Shown here piece by piece: positions 7,436 through 16,396 of a DNA stretch of 64,000 nt; the stretch's first letter is position 1; every line of letters starts with the position of its first letter. Location of the stretch: contig CAWDWG010000005.1 of NCBI GenBank assembly GCA_963805985.1, positions 186,001 to 250,000 of the forward strand, in the 5' to 3' direction. Under the pieces are notes generated by a model, which worked only from the letters and a program-made list of their open reading frames with translations, had not been told where the DNA came from and ran no database searches. Position numbers and translations under genes: made by a program. The stretch comes from Bog-257 sp963805985. Lineage in GTDB: Bacteria; Acidobacteriota; Terriglobia; Terriglobales; Acidobacteriaceae.

Positions 7436-9508
7436 ATGTCTGAAATCATTCACGTGAAATTGCCCGACGGCAGCGTCCGAGACGTGCCGCGCGGGACCTC
7501 CGCTCTCGATATCGCCAAGAGCATCAGCCCGCGTCTGGCCGACGCCGCACTGGCCGCGCAGATCAAGCCGTTGTCGTCGAACGGGAACGGCAGCGGCGGC
7601 AACGGCCATCCTCCGGCGTTTTCAGAGAAGAGCGAAGCCACCGGCGCCACGACTGCGCCTGCGTCGGCCCACGCTCCTTCCGCTGACGGACCGCGCCTGG
7701 TCGATCTGGCACGTCCGCTTGAAGAAGACGCCGAGCTGCGCATCTTGACCGATCGCGATCCCGAGGCGCTCGAGGTCTATCGCCACTCGTCCGCGCACCT
7801 GATGGCCGCCGCCGTCCTCGAGCTCTTCCCCGAGACCAAGCTCGGCCACGGCCCGGCGACCGAGTCCGGCTTCTTCTACGACTTCTATCGCGAGAAGCCG
7901 TTCAGCCCCGAGGACCTCGCGGCTATCGAGAAGAAGATGCAGGAGCTGGTGAAGCAGGACCTGCCCTACGCGCGCGAATTTCTGCCGCGCACCGAAGGCC
8001 TGGAGCGCTTCAAGTCGGAAGGCGACTTCATGAAGTGCCACTTCATCGAGCAGTTCACTCAGCCCGACGAGAAGATCTCCATCTACAAGACCGGCAAGTT
8101 CATCGACTTCTGTCGCGGCCCGCACATCCCGTCCACCGGGCGCATCAAGGCGTTCAAGGTGCTGAGCATCGCGGGCGCGTATTGGCTGGGCGACGAGAAG
8201 AATCCGCAGCTGCAGCGCATCTACGGCACCTCGTTCTTCAGCAAGAAGGATCTCGACGAGTATTTGCACAAGCTGGAGGAAGCCAAGAAGCGCGACCATC
8301 GCGTCATCGGCCAGCAGCTCGACCTGTTCTCCATTCAGGAGCTCGCCGGCCCCGGCCTGATCTTCTGGCATCCCAAGGGCGGCCTCATCCGCAAAGAGAT
8401 GGAAGACTGGATGCGCAACGAGTACCTGAAGCGCGGCTACTCGCTGGTCTACACGCCGCACGTGGCGCGTACCGATCTGTGGAAGACCAGCGGCCACGAA
8501 GGCTACTACGCGCAGAACATGTTCGTCCCCATGGAACTGGACGATGCGGAATACCGCATGAAGCCGATGAACTGTCCGTTCCACATCCTCATCTATCGCG
8601 ACTCGCTGAAGTCGTATCGCGATCTGCCCGTGCGCCTGGGCGAGCTCGGCACCGTCTATCGCTACGAGCGCTCGGGCGTGATGCACGGCCTGCTGCGCGT
8701 CCGCGGCTTCACTCAGGACGACGCGCACATCTTCTGCACTCCCGAGCAGATCGAAGACGAGGTGGTCGGCTGCATCGACTTCGCGCTCGCGACTTTGAAG
8801 ACCTACGGCTTCGATCAGTTCCAGGTCGAGCTATCTATTTGGGATCCGAACGATCGCAAGACCTACTCCGGCCGCGACGATCAGTGGGAGCTGGCGCAGC
8901 GCTCGCTGGAGAACGCGCTCAAACGCCGCAACATCGAGTACAAAACCATCCCCGGCGAAGCTGCGTTTTACGGCCCCAAGATCGACATCAAGTTGGTCGA
9001 CGCCATCGGCCGCCTGTGGCAGCTCTCCACCGTGCAGTTCGACTTCACCTTGCCCGAGCGCTTCGGCCTCGAGTACGTCGGCGAGGACGGCAAACGCCAT
9101 CAGCCGCTCATGGTGCATCGCGCGCTCTATGGCTCCATCGAACGTTTCTTCGGCGTGCTCATCGAGCACTATGCCGGAGCGTTCCCGGTCTGGCTGTCGC
9201 CGGTGCAAGTCGTCGTCATCCCCATCGGCGAGAAGCATCACGCCTATGCCAGCGAGGTCGGTGACAAGCTGAAGGCGGCTGGGGTCCGCGTCCACGTCGA
9301 TCTGCGCAACGAGAAGATGAACGCCAAAATCCGCGAGCACGCCATGCAGAAAGTTCCGTTCCAGCTGGTCGTCGGCGACAAAGAGGCCGAGGCCGGCGAA
9401 GTCAACGTCCGCGTCCGAGGCCAGGAAAAAGCCGAAGGCTCAGTGAAGGCCGAGGCGTTCGTGGAGCGGGTGAAGGGGCTGATCGAGAGTAAGAGTCCCA
9501 CATTGTAG
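7436..9508 (+). CDS. thrS: Threonine-tRNA ligase
   Basis: Class II synthetase that charges tRNA-Thr and edits Ser-tRNA-Thr. The 690 residues comprise an N-terminal TGS domain, the editing domain (HSSAHLMAAA and the later CRGPHIPSTG), the catalytic core with zinc ligands in MNCPFH and DDAHIFC, motif 2 around YRYERSGVMHG, motif 3 near the RALYGSIERFFG region, and the anticodon-binding domain. It is about 48 residues longer than E. coli ThrRS because of a Gly/Asn/Ala/Ser-rich insertion (residues about 47-88) inside or just after the TGS domain. The ATG at 7436 is the family start. No leader structure was recognised. Confidence 0.97.
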   Translation: MSEIIHVKLPDGSVRDVPRGTSALDIAKSISPRLADAALAAQIKPLSSNGNGSGGNGHPPAFSEKSEATGATTAPASAHAPSADGPRLVDLARPLEEDAELRILTDRDPEALEVYRHSSAHLMAAAVLELFPETKLGHGPATESGFFYDFYREKPFSPEDLAAIEKKMQELVKQDLPYAREFLPRTEGLERFKSEGDFMKCHFIEQFTQPDEKISIYKTGKFIDFCRGPHIPSTGRIKAFKVLSIAGAYWLGDEKNPQLQRIYGTSFFSKKDLDEYLHKLEEAKKRDHRVIGQQLDLFSIQELAGPGLIFWHPKGGLIRKEMEDWMRNEYLKRGYSLVYTPHVARTDLWKTSGHEGYYAQNMFVPMELDDAEYRMKPMNCPFHILIYRDSLKSYRDLPVRLGELGTVYRYERSGVMHGLLRVRGFTQDDAHIFCTPEQIEDEVVGCIDFALATLKTYGFDQFQVELSIWDPNDRKTYSGRDDQWELAQRSLENALKRRNIEYKTIPGEAAFYGPKIDIKLVDAIGRLWQLSTVQFDFTLPERFGLEYVGEDGKRHQPLMVHRALYGSIERFFGVLIEHYAGAFPVWLSPVQVVVIPIGEKHHAYASEVGDKLKAAGVRVHVDLRNEKMNAKIREHAMQKVPFQLVVGDKEAEAGEVNVRVRGQEKAEGSVKAEAFVERVKGLIESKSPTL

Positions 9509-9571
9509 GGGTTTCCGAATTTCCTGATTACTCGAGGGCCACAGGCCAATTAGTCAGTCTCAGCGTCGGGC

Positions 9572-9834
9572 CCGTCCCCGCAGGGGACAGCATATCTAAG
9601 CCCAGCGTTTCAATGCTGGGTGCGCGCGATGATGCAGTCGAGTCCGGTAACGGACGGCATATGGATCACATGGCGGATCCGTTCTTTGAGAGCGCGTTTA
9701 CGGCCTGCTCGAAACTCCGTCTCGATGATGCACAGGTTCATATGTCGTCCTGGCGGACTCGGGGCTGGTTTGACGCCTACCCAGCGTTAAAAACGCTGGG
9801 CTGAGATATACCGCGCCTCTTGGCGCTGCTGCGG
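9572..9834. mobile_element. Non-autonomous relative of the transposase element
   Basis: About 263 bp. The left end (ccgtccccgcagggga, catatctaagcccagcg) is nearly identical to the left end of the transposase-bearing element 80 bp to the right. The right end (ttaaaaacgctgggct, atataccgcgcct) matches that element's right end. The interior is only about 70 bp with no transposase. It is best read as an internally deleted, MITE-like derivative that depends on the neighbouring transposase. Confidence 0.7.
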
Positions 9835-9914
9835 ATTGGCTGATCTACGCCCATCTACAATGATGTTAGGCAATGATATTGGGCGAAATTTGCAATCGTG
9901 GAACCCCGGTAGAG

Positions 9915-10608
9915 CCGTCCCCGCAGGGGACAGCATATCTAAGCCCAGCGTTTCAACGCTGGGTACGCGCGATGATGCAGCCGAGTCCCGCCAGGGACGG
10001 CATATGAACCCCGGCCTGTGCCGTTAATCACCGAACTTGGGCCACGAAGCCGATAGCCTTTTGAAATGTCCCACACGCACGCCTGGGTGCTCGTGCATTG
10101 CGTCTTCAGCACGAAGGACCGCGCCAATCTCATCCCGGATCCCGTCGAAATGTGCCGGTATCTAAGCGGCGTGGCTCGCGCGAAGAAGATCACGCTACTT
10201 GCCGCCGGAGGCACTGCCAATCACATCCACCTTTTAATCCACGTACCGCCTGTAATGCCGCTGGCGAAGGCTGTTCAGGAGCTAAAGGGAAACAGCTCGC
10301 GTTGGTTGCACGAACGCGGCGTGCGCTTCGACTGGCAAGAGGGCTACGGTGCGTTCGGCGTCAGCCAATCGCAAAAGCAGACGGTGGCCGATTACATTGC
10401 GCGCCAGGCGGAACATCATCGCAAGTGGAGTTTTGAGCAGGAGTTCATGACTCTGTTGCGCAAATCCGGTGCGGCATTTGATTCGCGCTATGTGTTCGGG
10501 TGAGCGTGACGAGCGGTCCATATCTCGTCCCTCCGGGACTCGGTTCGACATCACGCCAACCCAGCGTTAAAACGCTGGGCTTAGATATGCCGCGCCTGCG
10601 GCGCTGCC
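9915..10608. mobile_element. IS200-like / REP-associated transposase element
   Basis: A 694-bp unit: a left palindromic end (9915-10010, with the hairpin cccagcgtttcaacgctggg), one transposase gene (10066-10503), and a right palindromic end (10515-10608, with cccagcgttaaaacgctggg in inverse arrangement). Each end contains two imperfect hairpins, as expected for IS200/IS605 or REP-associated elements mobilised as single strands by HUH enzymes. Confidence 0.75.
10066..10503 (+). CDS. IS200-like / REP-associated tyrosine transposase (Y1, HUH)
   Basis: The 145-residue single-domain Y1 transposase has the HUH motif (HIHLLIHV, residues about 50-57) that binds the metal. A C-terminal helix carries the likely nucleophile tyrosine (VADYIARQAEHH, about residue 110). 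Such enzymes nick single-stranded DNA at hairpins and excise the intervening unit. Start ATG at 10066; no strong ribosome-binding site. The gene is intact and sits inside palindromic ends, so the element may be active. A truncated relative is at 22699-22893, ending in nearly the same residues (HRKWSFEQEFMTLL). Confidence 0.88.
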   Translation: MSHTHAWVLVHCVFSTKDRANLIPDPVEMCRYLSGVARAKKITLLAAGGTANHIHLLIHVPPVMPLAKAVQELKGNSSRWLHERGVRFDWQEGYGAFGVSQSQKQTVADYIARQAEHHRKWSFEQEFMTLLRKSGAAFDSRYVFG

Positions 10609-10965
10609 TCACGCTCGCCTTCCCGAATTCAACACGATGACCAAGGCCGGTCCTTCACTGTCGGCATGCCTGACGAGCCTCCATTCGACCGCCCGCATTT
10701 TGGCAGTCACCTCTTCTATCTGCTGATAACGCCAGCAACCGACGCCTCTCGCTGACTCCCTAGCAACCAAACCCGCATCAACACTGCTCTAAATCATTCG
10801 GGCCCGTTGAAAGAACGCTGCCTACCGAAGCATCCTGGCTGGCGACGGGTTTACTCATGTGAGCCTTCGCACTAACGATGCTTGCACTCGCCGACCGAAG
10901 TGCGATATGAATTCGCAACAATCGCGGTGACTCGAAGCTTAGGAGGCTGGTAACAAGGCCAACCC
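10609..10965. other. Gap after the transposase element
   Basis: No convincing gene. A 53-codon minus-strand frame (10770 down to 10609, TTG start, reading like VEWRLVRHADSEGPALVIV near its end) stops exactly at the edge of the mobile element. It might be a remnant of an older gene interrupted there. I see no promoter or repeat in the rest. Confidence 0.3.
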
Positions 10966-11517
10966 ATGATCCCGGAATCGCACCCGCTGCAGGACCTCTT
11001 CACCGACCTTATCCACAGCCATTTCAATCATGACATCGGCCTGCACGACACCGAACTGCAGGACTACGTCGTCAACATGCTGAGCGAGTTCTGCGAGTGC
11101 GAGCAGCTCTTCAAGATCTGCGACGCCGGCGGCCGCCCGCTCGGCGATGTGGGCGAGATGCTGCTGGAGAGCGATCCCATCTACGGCCCGGCGCCGTCGT
11201 TCGACCGCGAGCGCCAGGTGCGCAAACACATTGGCGACTACACGCTGTTCCTCTCCGGCATGTTTCCCGAGAGCATCAATCACTATCGCCTGCGCCGCCA
11301 GCGGCTGGAGAACCTCATCGACTTCATCAAGGCCGGCAAGGAGAGCTATTACATCGTCTCCAAGTTCGACCAGTTCGAATACGCGCGCCTGGCGCCGCTC
11401 TTCGCGAAACTGGCTCGCGAGTTCGAGTCCTGCGTCTACGCTCTGAATCTGGTGAAGGGCGACCTCGACGAGATGCAGCATCCCATCACCCTGCGCGCCA
11501 AAGAGATCGTGATGTAG
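10966..11517 (+). CDS. Conserved protein of unknown function (183 aa)
   Basis: No family recognised. The soluble, strongly helical, acidic protein begins MIPESHPLQDLFTDLIHSHF. It has a short Cys pair (FCECEQLFKICDAGG, residues 32-46) that might bind a metal or form a disulfide. A central segment (RKHIGDYTLFLSGMFPE) and a later helix pair (RLRRQRLENLIDFIKAGKESYY) complete it. Start ATG at 10966; a GAGG lies farther upstream than usual. It is monocistronic, with a hairpin terminator about 240 bp downstream. Confidence 0.72.
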   Translation: MIPESHPLQDLFTDLIHSHFNHDIGLHDTELQDYVVNMLSEFCECEQLFKICDAGGRPLGDVGEMLLESDPIYGPAPSFDRERQVRKHIGDYTLFLSGMFPESINHYRLRRQRLENLIDFIKAGKESYYIVSKFDQFEYARLAPLFAKLAREFESCVYALNLVKGDLDEMQHPITLRAKEIVM

Positions 11518-11710
11518 CGTTGTTAAGAATCGTGAACGCGATCACGGCGCCCCAACTTTCCGGCGCTTGCCGTGTTCCTAACATCGACAGCGATGGATAG
11601 GCAAACTGAGCACCGCAGGCTTATGACAGGGATCGCGACCGAGACCGCTATCGCCACGACGAATGATGACGATCGGCGGTGTGTCCCGTCCAATGTGAAG
11701 CGGTAAGCAC

Positions 11711-11785
11711 GGCCCACGAGGTTTGTGGGCCAACTGAAATGGCGGTGGTGATGCAAGAGGCCCGGAGCCAACCTCCGGGCCTTTT
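11711..11785 (+). terminator. Tandem hairpins, second a Rho-independent terminator
   Basis: The first hairpin is GGCCCAC, 7-nt loop, GTGGGCC (11711-11731). The second is GGCCCGGAG, 5-6 nt loop, CTCCGGGCC followed by TTTT (11759-11785), a good intrinsic terminator. It may end the mRNA of the 10966 gene, or a small RNA starting in the 430-bp gap; the sequence does not decide. Confidence 0.6.
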
Positions 11786-11857
11786 CGCGTGCGATACTAG
11801 AACTTGGTAGTGCGGCGCCTCAGCGCCGCGGTTGGCGAGCGCCCTCTTTGGGTTTGT

Positions 11858-11905
11858 CATCCCGAGCGCAGCCGAGGGATCTGCGGTTCGCCGGGAGTGG
11901 AAGGA
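11858..11905. repeat. 'tgtcatcccgagcg...gggatctgcgg' repeat
   Basis: A single copy of the dispersed repeat, almost the same as the one at 2692-2725, lies 45 bp upstream of the DUF971 gene. Confidence 0.6.
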
Positions 11906-11948
11906 TCCGCGGAGCCGCCAACGGAACTCATCATCGTAAGACTTTGTC

Positions 11949-12341
11949 ATGAACTCCATCGATCCAAAATCCGTCAAGGTCAACGTCACCACCGGCACCG
12001 GCGTGGAGATTGAGTGGAAGGACGGCCACCAGAGCGCCTACAGCTTTCCGTTCCTGCGCGACGCCTGCCCCTGCGCGCTGTGCAACGAGGAGCGCGAGAA
12101 GGACGGCCGCCATCCCGGCGATCCTCTCAAGCCCATCGCCGGTTCGCTGCCCATGTTCAAGGCAGCGGCGCGGCCCACCGAGGTCAAGCCCGTCGGCAAA
12201 TACGCCATCAGCTTTGCCTGGAACGACGGCCACCAGCACGGCATCTATTCCTGGCAGTACCTGCGCGAGCATTGTCCCTGTCCGGAATGCAAGGCGCACC
12301 GCGCCATGGAAGCGACGGCCAGCGGCGGCAAACCAAACTGA
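11949..12341 (+). CDS. DUF971 (GBBH-like N-terminal) domain protein
   Basis: The 130-residue protein has the DUF971 pattern: IEWKDGHQSAYSFPFLRDACPCALC, then a second motif GIYSWQYLREHCPCPEC. The fold is the N-terminal domain of gamma-butyrobetaine hydroxylases, where cysteines bind zinc. Standalone members are often linked to iron-sulfur or cofactor metabolism, but function is not established. The two CPCxxC motifs (residues about 40-45 and 109-114) are intact. Start ATG at 11949. Confidence 0.88.
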   Translation: MNSIDPKSVKVNVTTGTGVEIEWKDGHQSAYSFPFLRDACPCALCNEEREKDGRHPGDPLKPIAGSLPMFKAAARPTEVKPVGKYAISFAWNDGHQHGIYSWQYLREHCPCPECKAHRAMEATASGGKPN

Positions 12342-12360
12342 CGCGCAGCCTAACATCAAC

Positions 12361-12438
12361 TCACCACTGAGATCACAGAGCGCACAGAGAAGTCTCATTC
12401 AAGATTTCCTCAGTGCTCTCCGTGTTCTCTGTGGTGAA
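12361..12438. repeat. Inverted repeat just upstream of the helicase gene
   Basis: The left arm is 'tcaccactgagatcacag...' (12361-12391) and the right arm '...ttctctgtggtgaa' (12411-12438). This is the same repeat family found inverted at 37443-37569 and 38126/38681. The pair ends 25 bp before the helicase start and would form a long hairpin in the leader. Confidence 0.7.
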
Positions 12439-12463
12439 TAATGGTTTTCGAGTAACCTGAACT

Positions 12464-15180
12464 TTGTCCTCGTATTTGTCCCAACTCAATCCGCAGCAGC
12501 GTGAAGCCGTCGAGGCGGTCGACGGGCCGGTGTTGATCCTCGCCGGCGCCGGCTCGGGCAAGACGCGCGTCATCACCTATCGCATCGCGCATCTCATCGA
12601 CGGCATCGGCGTACCGCCGGACTCCATCCTCGCGGTGACCTTCACCAACAAGGCCGCGTCAGAGATGGCCAGCCGCGTCGAAGCCATCGTCGGCGCGCGC
12701 ACTGTCGCGAAGCCGCTGATCTCGACGTTCCACTCGTTCTGCGTGCGACTGCTGCGCCGCGATATCGATGTTCTGCAAATCAACGGCAAAGGCTATCGCA
12801 AGGATTTCGTCATCTACGACGAGGTCGATCAGCAGGCCGTCGTCAAGGCTGCGATGAAGCGCCTCGGCATCGACACCAAGCAGACCACGCCGAATAGCGT
12901 GCTCGGCCGAATTTCGTGGGCCAAGAACCACATGCTCGATCCGCAGCAGGTTTACCTCGAGTCTGCCGATCCGCAAACCGAAAAGATCGCGCACATCTAC
13001 GAGGTCTACCGGCAGGAGCTGGCCAAGTCGAACGCGCTCGACTTCGATGACCTGCTGCTCTACGCCGTGCGTGTGCTGAAGTCGTCTGCCGAAGTGCGCG
13101 AGCGCTACAACCGCCGCTTTCGTCACCTGCTGGTCGACGAGTATCAGGACACGAACCGCCCACAATATGAGTTGATGCGAATGCTGGCGGGCAGCGAGCA
13201 CAACGTCTGCGCCGTTGGCGATGAGGACCAGAGCATCTACTCCTGGCGCGGCGCCGACATTCGCAACATCCTCGAGTTCGAGCAGGATTTTCCCGAGGCC
13301 CGCATCATTCGCCTGGAGCAGAACTACCGCTCGACGCAGAACATATTGCAGGCCGCGTCGGCGGTGGTGTCGCGCAACGTCAAGCGCAAAGGCAAGAACC
13401 TTTGGACCGACCGGCAGGGCGGCGCGCAGCTCGGCTACTACGAAGCGCCTGACGGAGAGAACGAAGCGCTCTTCGCCGCTGATTTCATCGTGAAGTATCT
13501 TCGCCAGGGCCACGGCGAGCACGGAGAGACACCGCGCGCGGCGATCTTGTATCGCACGAATTCGCAATCGCGCCTGGTCGAAGAGGCGATGCGCCGCTAC
13601 CAGATCAACTACCACGTTGTGGGAGGCTTCAGTTTCTACGAACGCGCCGAGATCAAGGACATGATCTCGTATCTGAAAGTCCTCGGAAACCCTGATGACT
13701 CCATCGCATTGCAGCGCGTGATCAACGTACGCCGCCGCGCGGCATCGGCAAGACCACGATGGAAACCGTCGAGCGCATCGCGCTGGAGACGGGAACGTCG
13801 ATGTGGGGCGCGCTCAACGAGACTCTTCGCCAGCGGCTGCTTCCGCCGCGGGCGCTGGCTGCGCTCAAGAGCTTTGTCGATCTCATCGAGGATGCGCGCG
13901 CGATGCACCTTGGGGCCTTTCGCGAGCGGGTTGACGAGACGGCGGGCGCTCCTTCAGAAGCCAGAGAAGACGATCTGCAGCACGATATCGACTTCTCGGC
14001 CGACATGTTTGAAGACCAGGCAGAGATTTCTGGCAGCGCGGAGGACCACAGATCCCTCGGTCGGGATGACAGTCAAGGAGAGAACACGTCGACGGATTTC
14101 TCGACTGACTTGTTTGATACCGCATCGGCGGACAGCAGGTCCTTCGACTCCGTGCCCGCCCGACTCGCAAACAGCGAGTCGGAAAACCCGAGCGGGCACT
14201 CCGCTCAGGATGACAAGCAAGACGAGGGCGACGGCGGAAGTGATGGAGAAGCAGGTCGCGTCGAAGGCTTCCGCGCGCCTGGCGATCCGGCCAATACGGC
14301 CGAGCTGCTGAAGTTTCTGCTCGACCGCACCGGTTACATCAAGCTGCTGGAGCAGGAGGACACGCCGGAGTCGCTCTCCCGCATCGACAACCTGCGCGAG
14401 CTGGTGAATGCCGCGATGGACTCGCGCGATCGCGGCGAGACGCTGAGCGAGTTTCTTGATCACGCCGCGCTGGTCAGCGATGCCGACCAGTACGACGAGA
14501 ACGCGCGCGTCACGCTGATGACGCTGCACTCGGCCAAGGGGCTGGAGTTCCCGCTGGTCTTCCTGATCGGACTCGAAGAGGGGTTGTTCCCGCATTCGCG
14601 CACGCTGCTGGCGCCCGACGATATCGAAGAGGAGCGCCGGCTGTGCTATGTCGGCATGACGCGAGCGATGGACACGCTGGTCCTCACGCGCGCGCGTTAT
14701 CGCCGGCGGTATGGGACCGATATGCCGGAGGCGAGCGTGCCGTCGCGCTTTCTCGAAGAGGTTCCGGAGGAGCTGCTGCAGGACTTGGGATCGCAGCCGC
14801 GTTCGTCATCTCGCACGAGCAGCGATTACGGCACCAGTCGACACTACGCTTACGAGGACGAGGATCAGCGGCCGCACTACGGTCGCCGCAGCACGCCGCA
14901 GCGCACTTCGTACAGCGGCCCGACCTACAACTCCATCGACAACATCGCCGAGTTCTTCGCCTCGCGCGGCAAGAAGTTCGCGCGGCCTAAAGTTGAAGTT
15001 CCTGCGGCAAAAGGACGCATCGGATTTCGTCCCGGCCAGCGCGTGCGCCACCCGAAGTACGGCGAAGGCACGGTCTACAAGCGCGAGGGCGACGGGGAAG
15101 ATGCGAAGATTACGGTACAATTTCCAAGGTTCGGTTTGAAGAAGCTGGTGGAGAAGTACGCGCAGCTGGAGAAGGCGTAA
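12464..15180 (+). pseudogene. pcrA: UvrD/PcrA-type DNA helicase, frameshifted
   Basis: Superfamily 1 3'-5' helicase of repair and replication restart. Residues 1-420 (TTG at 12464) hold Walker A (GAGSGKTR), DEYQDT, GDEDQSIYSWRGA and QNYRST. The reading then continues in another frame (to 15180) with TLHSAKGLEFPLVF, RRLCYVGMTRA and the PcrA C-terminal domain (RVRHPKYGEGTVYK). The break is at about 13727-13740, where 'gtacgccgccgcgcgg' has two extra bases (a GC) compared with the expected VPPRGIGKT. One dinucleotide in a GC-repeat could be a sequencing error. No other lesion was seen, so the gene may be functional. A repeat-derived insertion is at 14038-14213. Confidence 0.9.
14038..14213. repeat. 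Dispersed repeats inserted in-frame in pcrA
   Basis: Two pieces: 'agatccctcggtcgggatga' (about 14049-14070) and an 83-bp piece at 14131-14213 starting 'cagcaggtccttcgactccg' and ending 'ctcaggatgaca'. The latter matches the intergenic copy at 15326-15411 over its whole length. Translation gives a Ser/Asp/Glu-rich linker with no stop. Confidence 0.85.
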
Positions 15181-15188
15181 GTCGGGTA

Positions 15189-15470
15189 GAGCCGGCCTTT
15201 GGTAGAGCTGGCCTTCAGGCCAGCGTCCGAAACCGCTTCTTGTTCTTGTTGTCATCCCGACCGAGGGCTTCTGCCCGAGTGGAGGGACCTGCTGTTTGTC
15301 GCGAACATCGTATCCACTCGCGCGAACAGCAGGTCCTTCGACTCCGCGCCCGCCCAACTCGCAAATGAAGCGAGTTGGAAAAGCCACGCGGGCGCTACGC
15401 TCAGGATGACACAGTAAAAAGCGAATTGTGCTTTCGGCGCGGCTGAAGCCGTGCCCGTTTACAAAACGGT
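15189..15470. repeat. Repeat cluster after pcrA
   Basis: The 330-bp gap is nearly all repeats: 'gtagagccggcct' units (15185-15225), a 'gtcatcccgaccgagggctt' unit, the 86-bp 'cagcaggtccttcgactccg...ctcaggatgaca' unit (15326-15411), and 'cggcgcggctgaagccgtgcccg' (15435-15458). Confidence 0.75.
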
Positions 15471-15511
15471 CTTCAAGACAAATTTCTAGAGAATGAGGGA
15501 ATCAGAATTTC

Positions 15512-15667
15512 ATGGCAAATACCAAGAGCATTACCGACAAGCTGGAACGCAAGAAAGTCAAGCGGACGGCGCGCAAGAAGGCTGTTCCTAAGGCGGCTCG
15601 CACGCATGCGCGCGGAGAGAAAAAGCGCAAAGTGAAGAAGTTGGCTCGCGGCACGTCGAAGCGGTAG
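15512..15667 (+). CDS. Small very basic protein (51 aa)
   Basis: The ORF starts MANTKSITDKLERKK and is almost entirely Lys/Arg/Ala/Thr (KRTARKKAVPKAARTHARG, ending ARGTSKR). The length, charge and MANTKS start recall ribosomal or nucleic-acid-binding small proteins such as the N-terminus of S20, but it is not S20. Upstream GAGGGA supports initiation, though about 13 nt away. Likely an RNA- or DNA-associated protein; function unknown. Confidence 0.6.
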   Translation: MANTKSITDKLERKKVKRTARKKAVPKAARTHARGEKKRKVKKLARGTSKR

Positions 15668-15771
15668 AAACCCAGTTGTCGGTTGTCAGTTTGGGGGCCG
15701 CTACTCGCGGCCCCGTTCCCCGCCGCGGCGTTGAACGATCGGAAGGCTCAAGGTGTCACCTTGGGCCGGCC

Positions 15772-16380
15772 TCACAGCTCGTCGATCGTCTTCGCCGCGG
15801 CGTTGATCGCCTCGGCAATCTTGCGGAGGTGTTCCGCGCTCATCCCTTCGCGCGAAACCCGCGCGATCACCGCGCTGCGCAGGTTCATAAACGCTTTCCG
15901 GATCTCCGGCGAGCGGCCGCGCTCGAAGCTCTTGCCTGCTTCTGCCAGGCGCTCGAACAGCTCGTCCACCTGCCCCTTGTGGGCCTGGAGATACTCCAGC
16001 CCCTCCGGCGTCAGTGAATAAACCTTGCGATTGCTGTCCGCCGATGCTGTCGCCAAACCTTCCTCCTCCAGCATCGTCAGGGTGGGATAGATCACTCCTG
16101 CGCTCGGCGAGTAGCCGCCGGCCAGCCGCTCCTCCATCGTTTTGATCAGCTGGTAGCCGTAGCTCGGCTGCTCCGACAGCAGCTTCAGGATGACGAGCTT
16201 GATGTCGCCGGCGTCGAAGAAGCGTTCCCGCCCTCCACCCCAGCGGTGCTCGAAACCCCAGCGACGTCCGCGATAGCCGTGCTCGTGACGTTCGTGCGAT
16301 TCGCCGCGGCCCTCGCGTCCGCCAAAATGCCGGGAGCCGCATCCGCGACCCTCGCGAAGTACAAAAATCTGGTCAATCAT
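15772..16380 (-). CDS. PadR-family transcriptional regulator
   Basis: Residues about 58-135 form the PadR winged helix (DIKLVILKLLSEQPSYGYQL, then PSAGVIYPTLTMLEEEGLA and KVYSLTPEGLEYL). A C-terminal helical dimerisation domain follows. The N-terminal 55 residues are an unusual Gly/Arg/His/Glu-rich stretch (HFGGREGRGESHERHEHGYR) that could bind metal or nucleic acid. The ATG at 16380 has AAAGGA upstream. The promoter region contains the perfect palindrome AAGATATATCTT, suggesting autorepression. No partner transporter is adjacent. Confidence 0.9.
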   Translation of the reverse strand: MIDQIFVLREGRGCGSRHFGGREGRGESHERHEHGYRGRRWGFEHRWGGGRERFFDAGDIKLVILKLLSEQPSYGYQLIKTMEERLAGGYSPSAGVIYPTLTMLEEEGLATASADSNRKVYSLTPEGLEYLQAHKGQVDELFERLAEAGKSFERGRSPEIRKAFMNLRSAVIARVSREGMSAEHLRKIAEAINAAAKTIDEL

Positions 16381-16396
16381 GTTTGTTCCTTTCGTT

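Noticed and set aside
9613..9804. Short ORF inside the non-autonomous mobile element
   Set aside because: The translation crosses the palindromic ends, contains no transposase motif and has no ribosome-binding site.
10609..10770. 53-codon minus-strand frame beside the transposase element
   Set aside because: TTG start, no ribosome-binding site, no recognised family, and its stop coincides with the mobile-element edge. Mentioned only as a possible remnant.
11009..11017. Perfect DnaA-box consensus TTATCCACA
   Set aside because: It lies inside the coding sequence of the 183-aa unknown gene, far from the origin candidate and alone. A single 9-mer match is not evidence of an origin.
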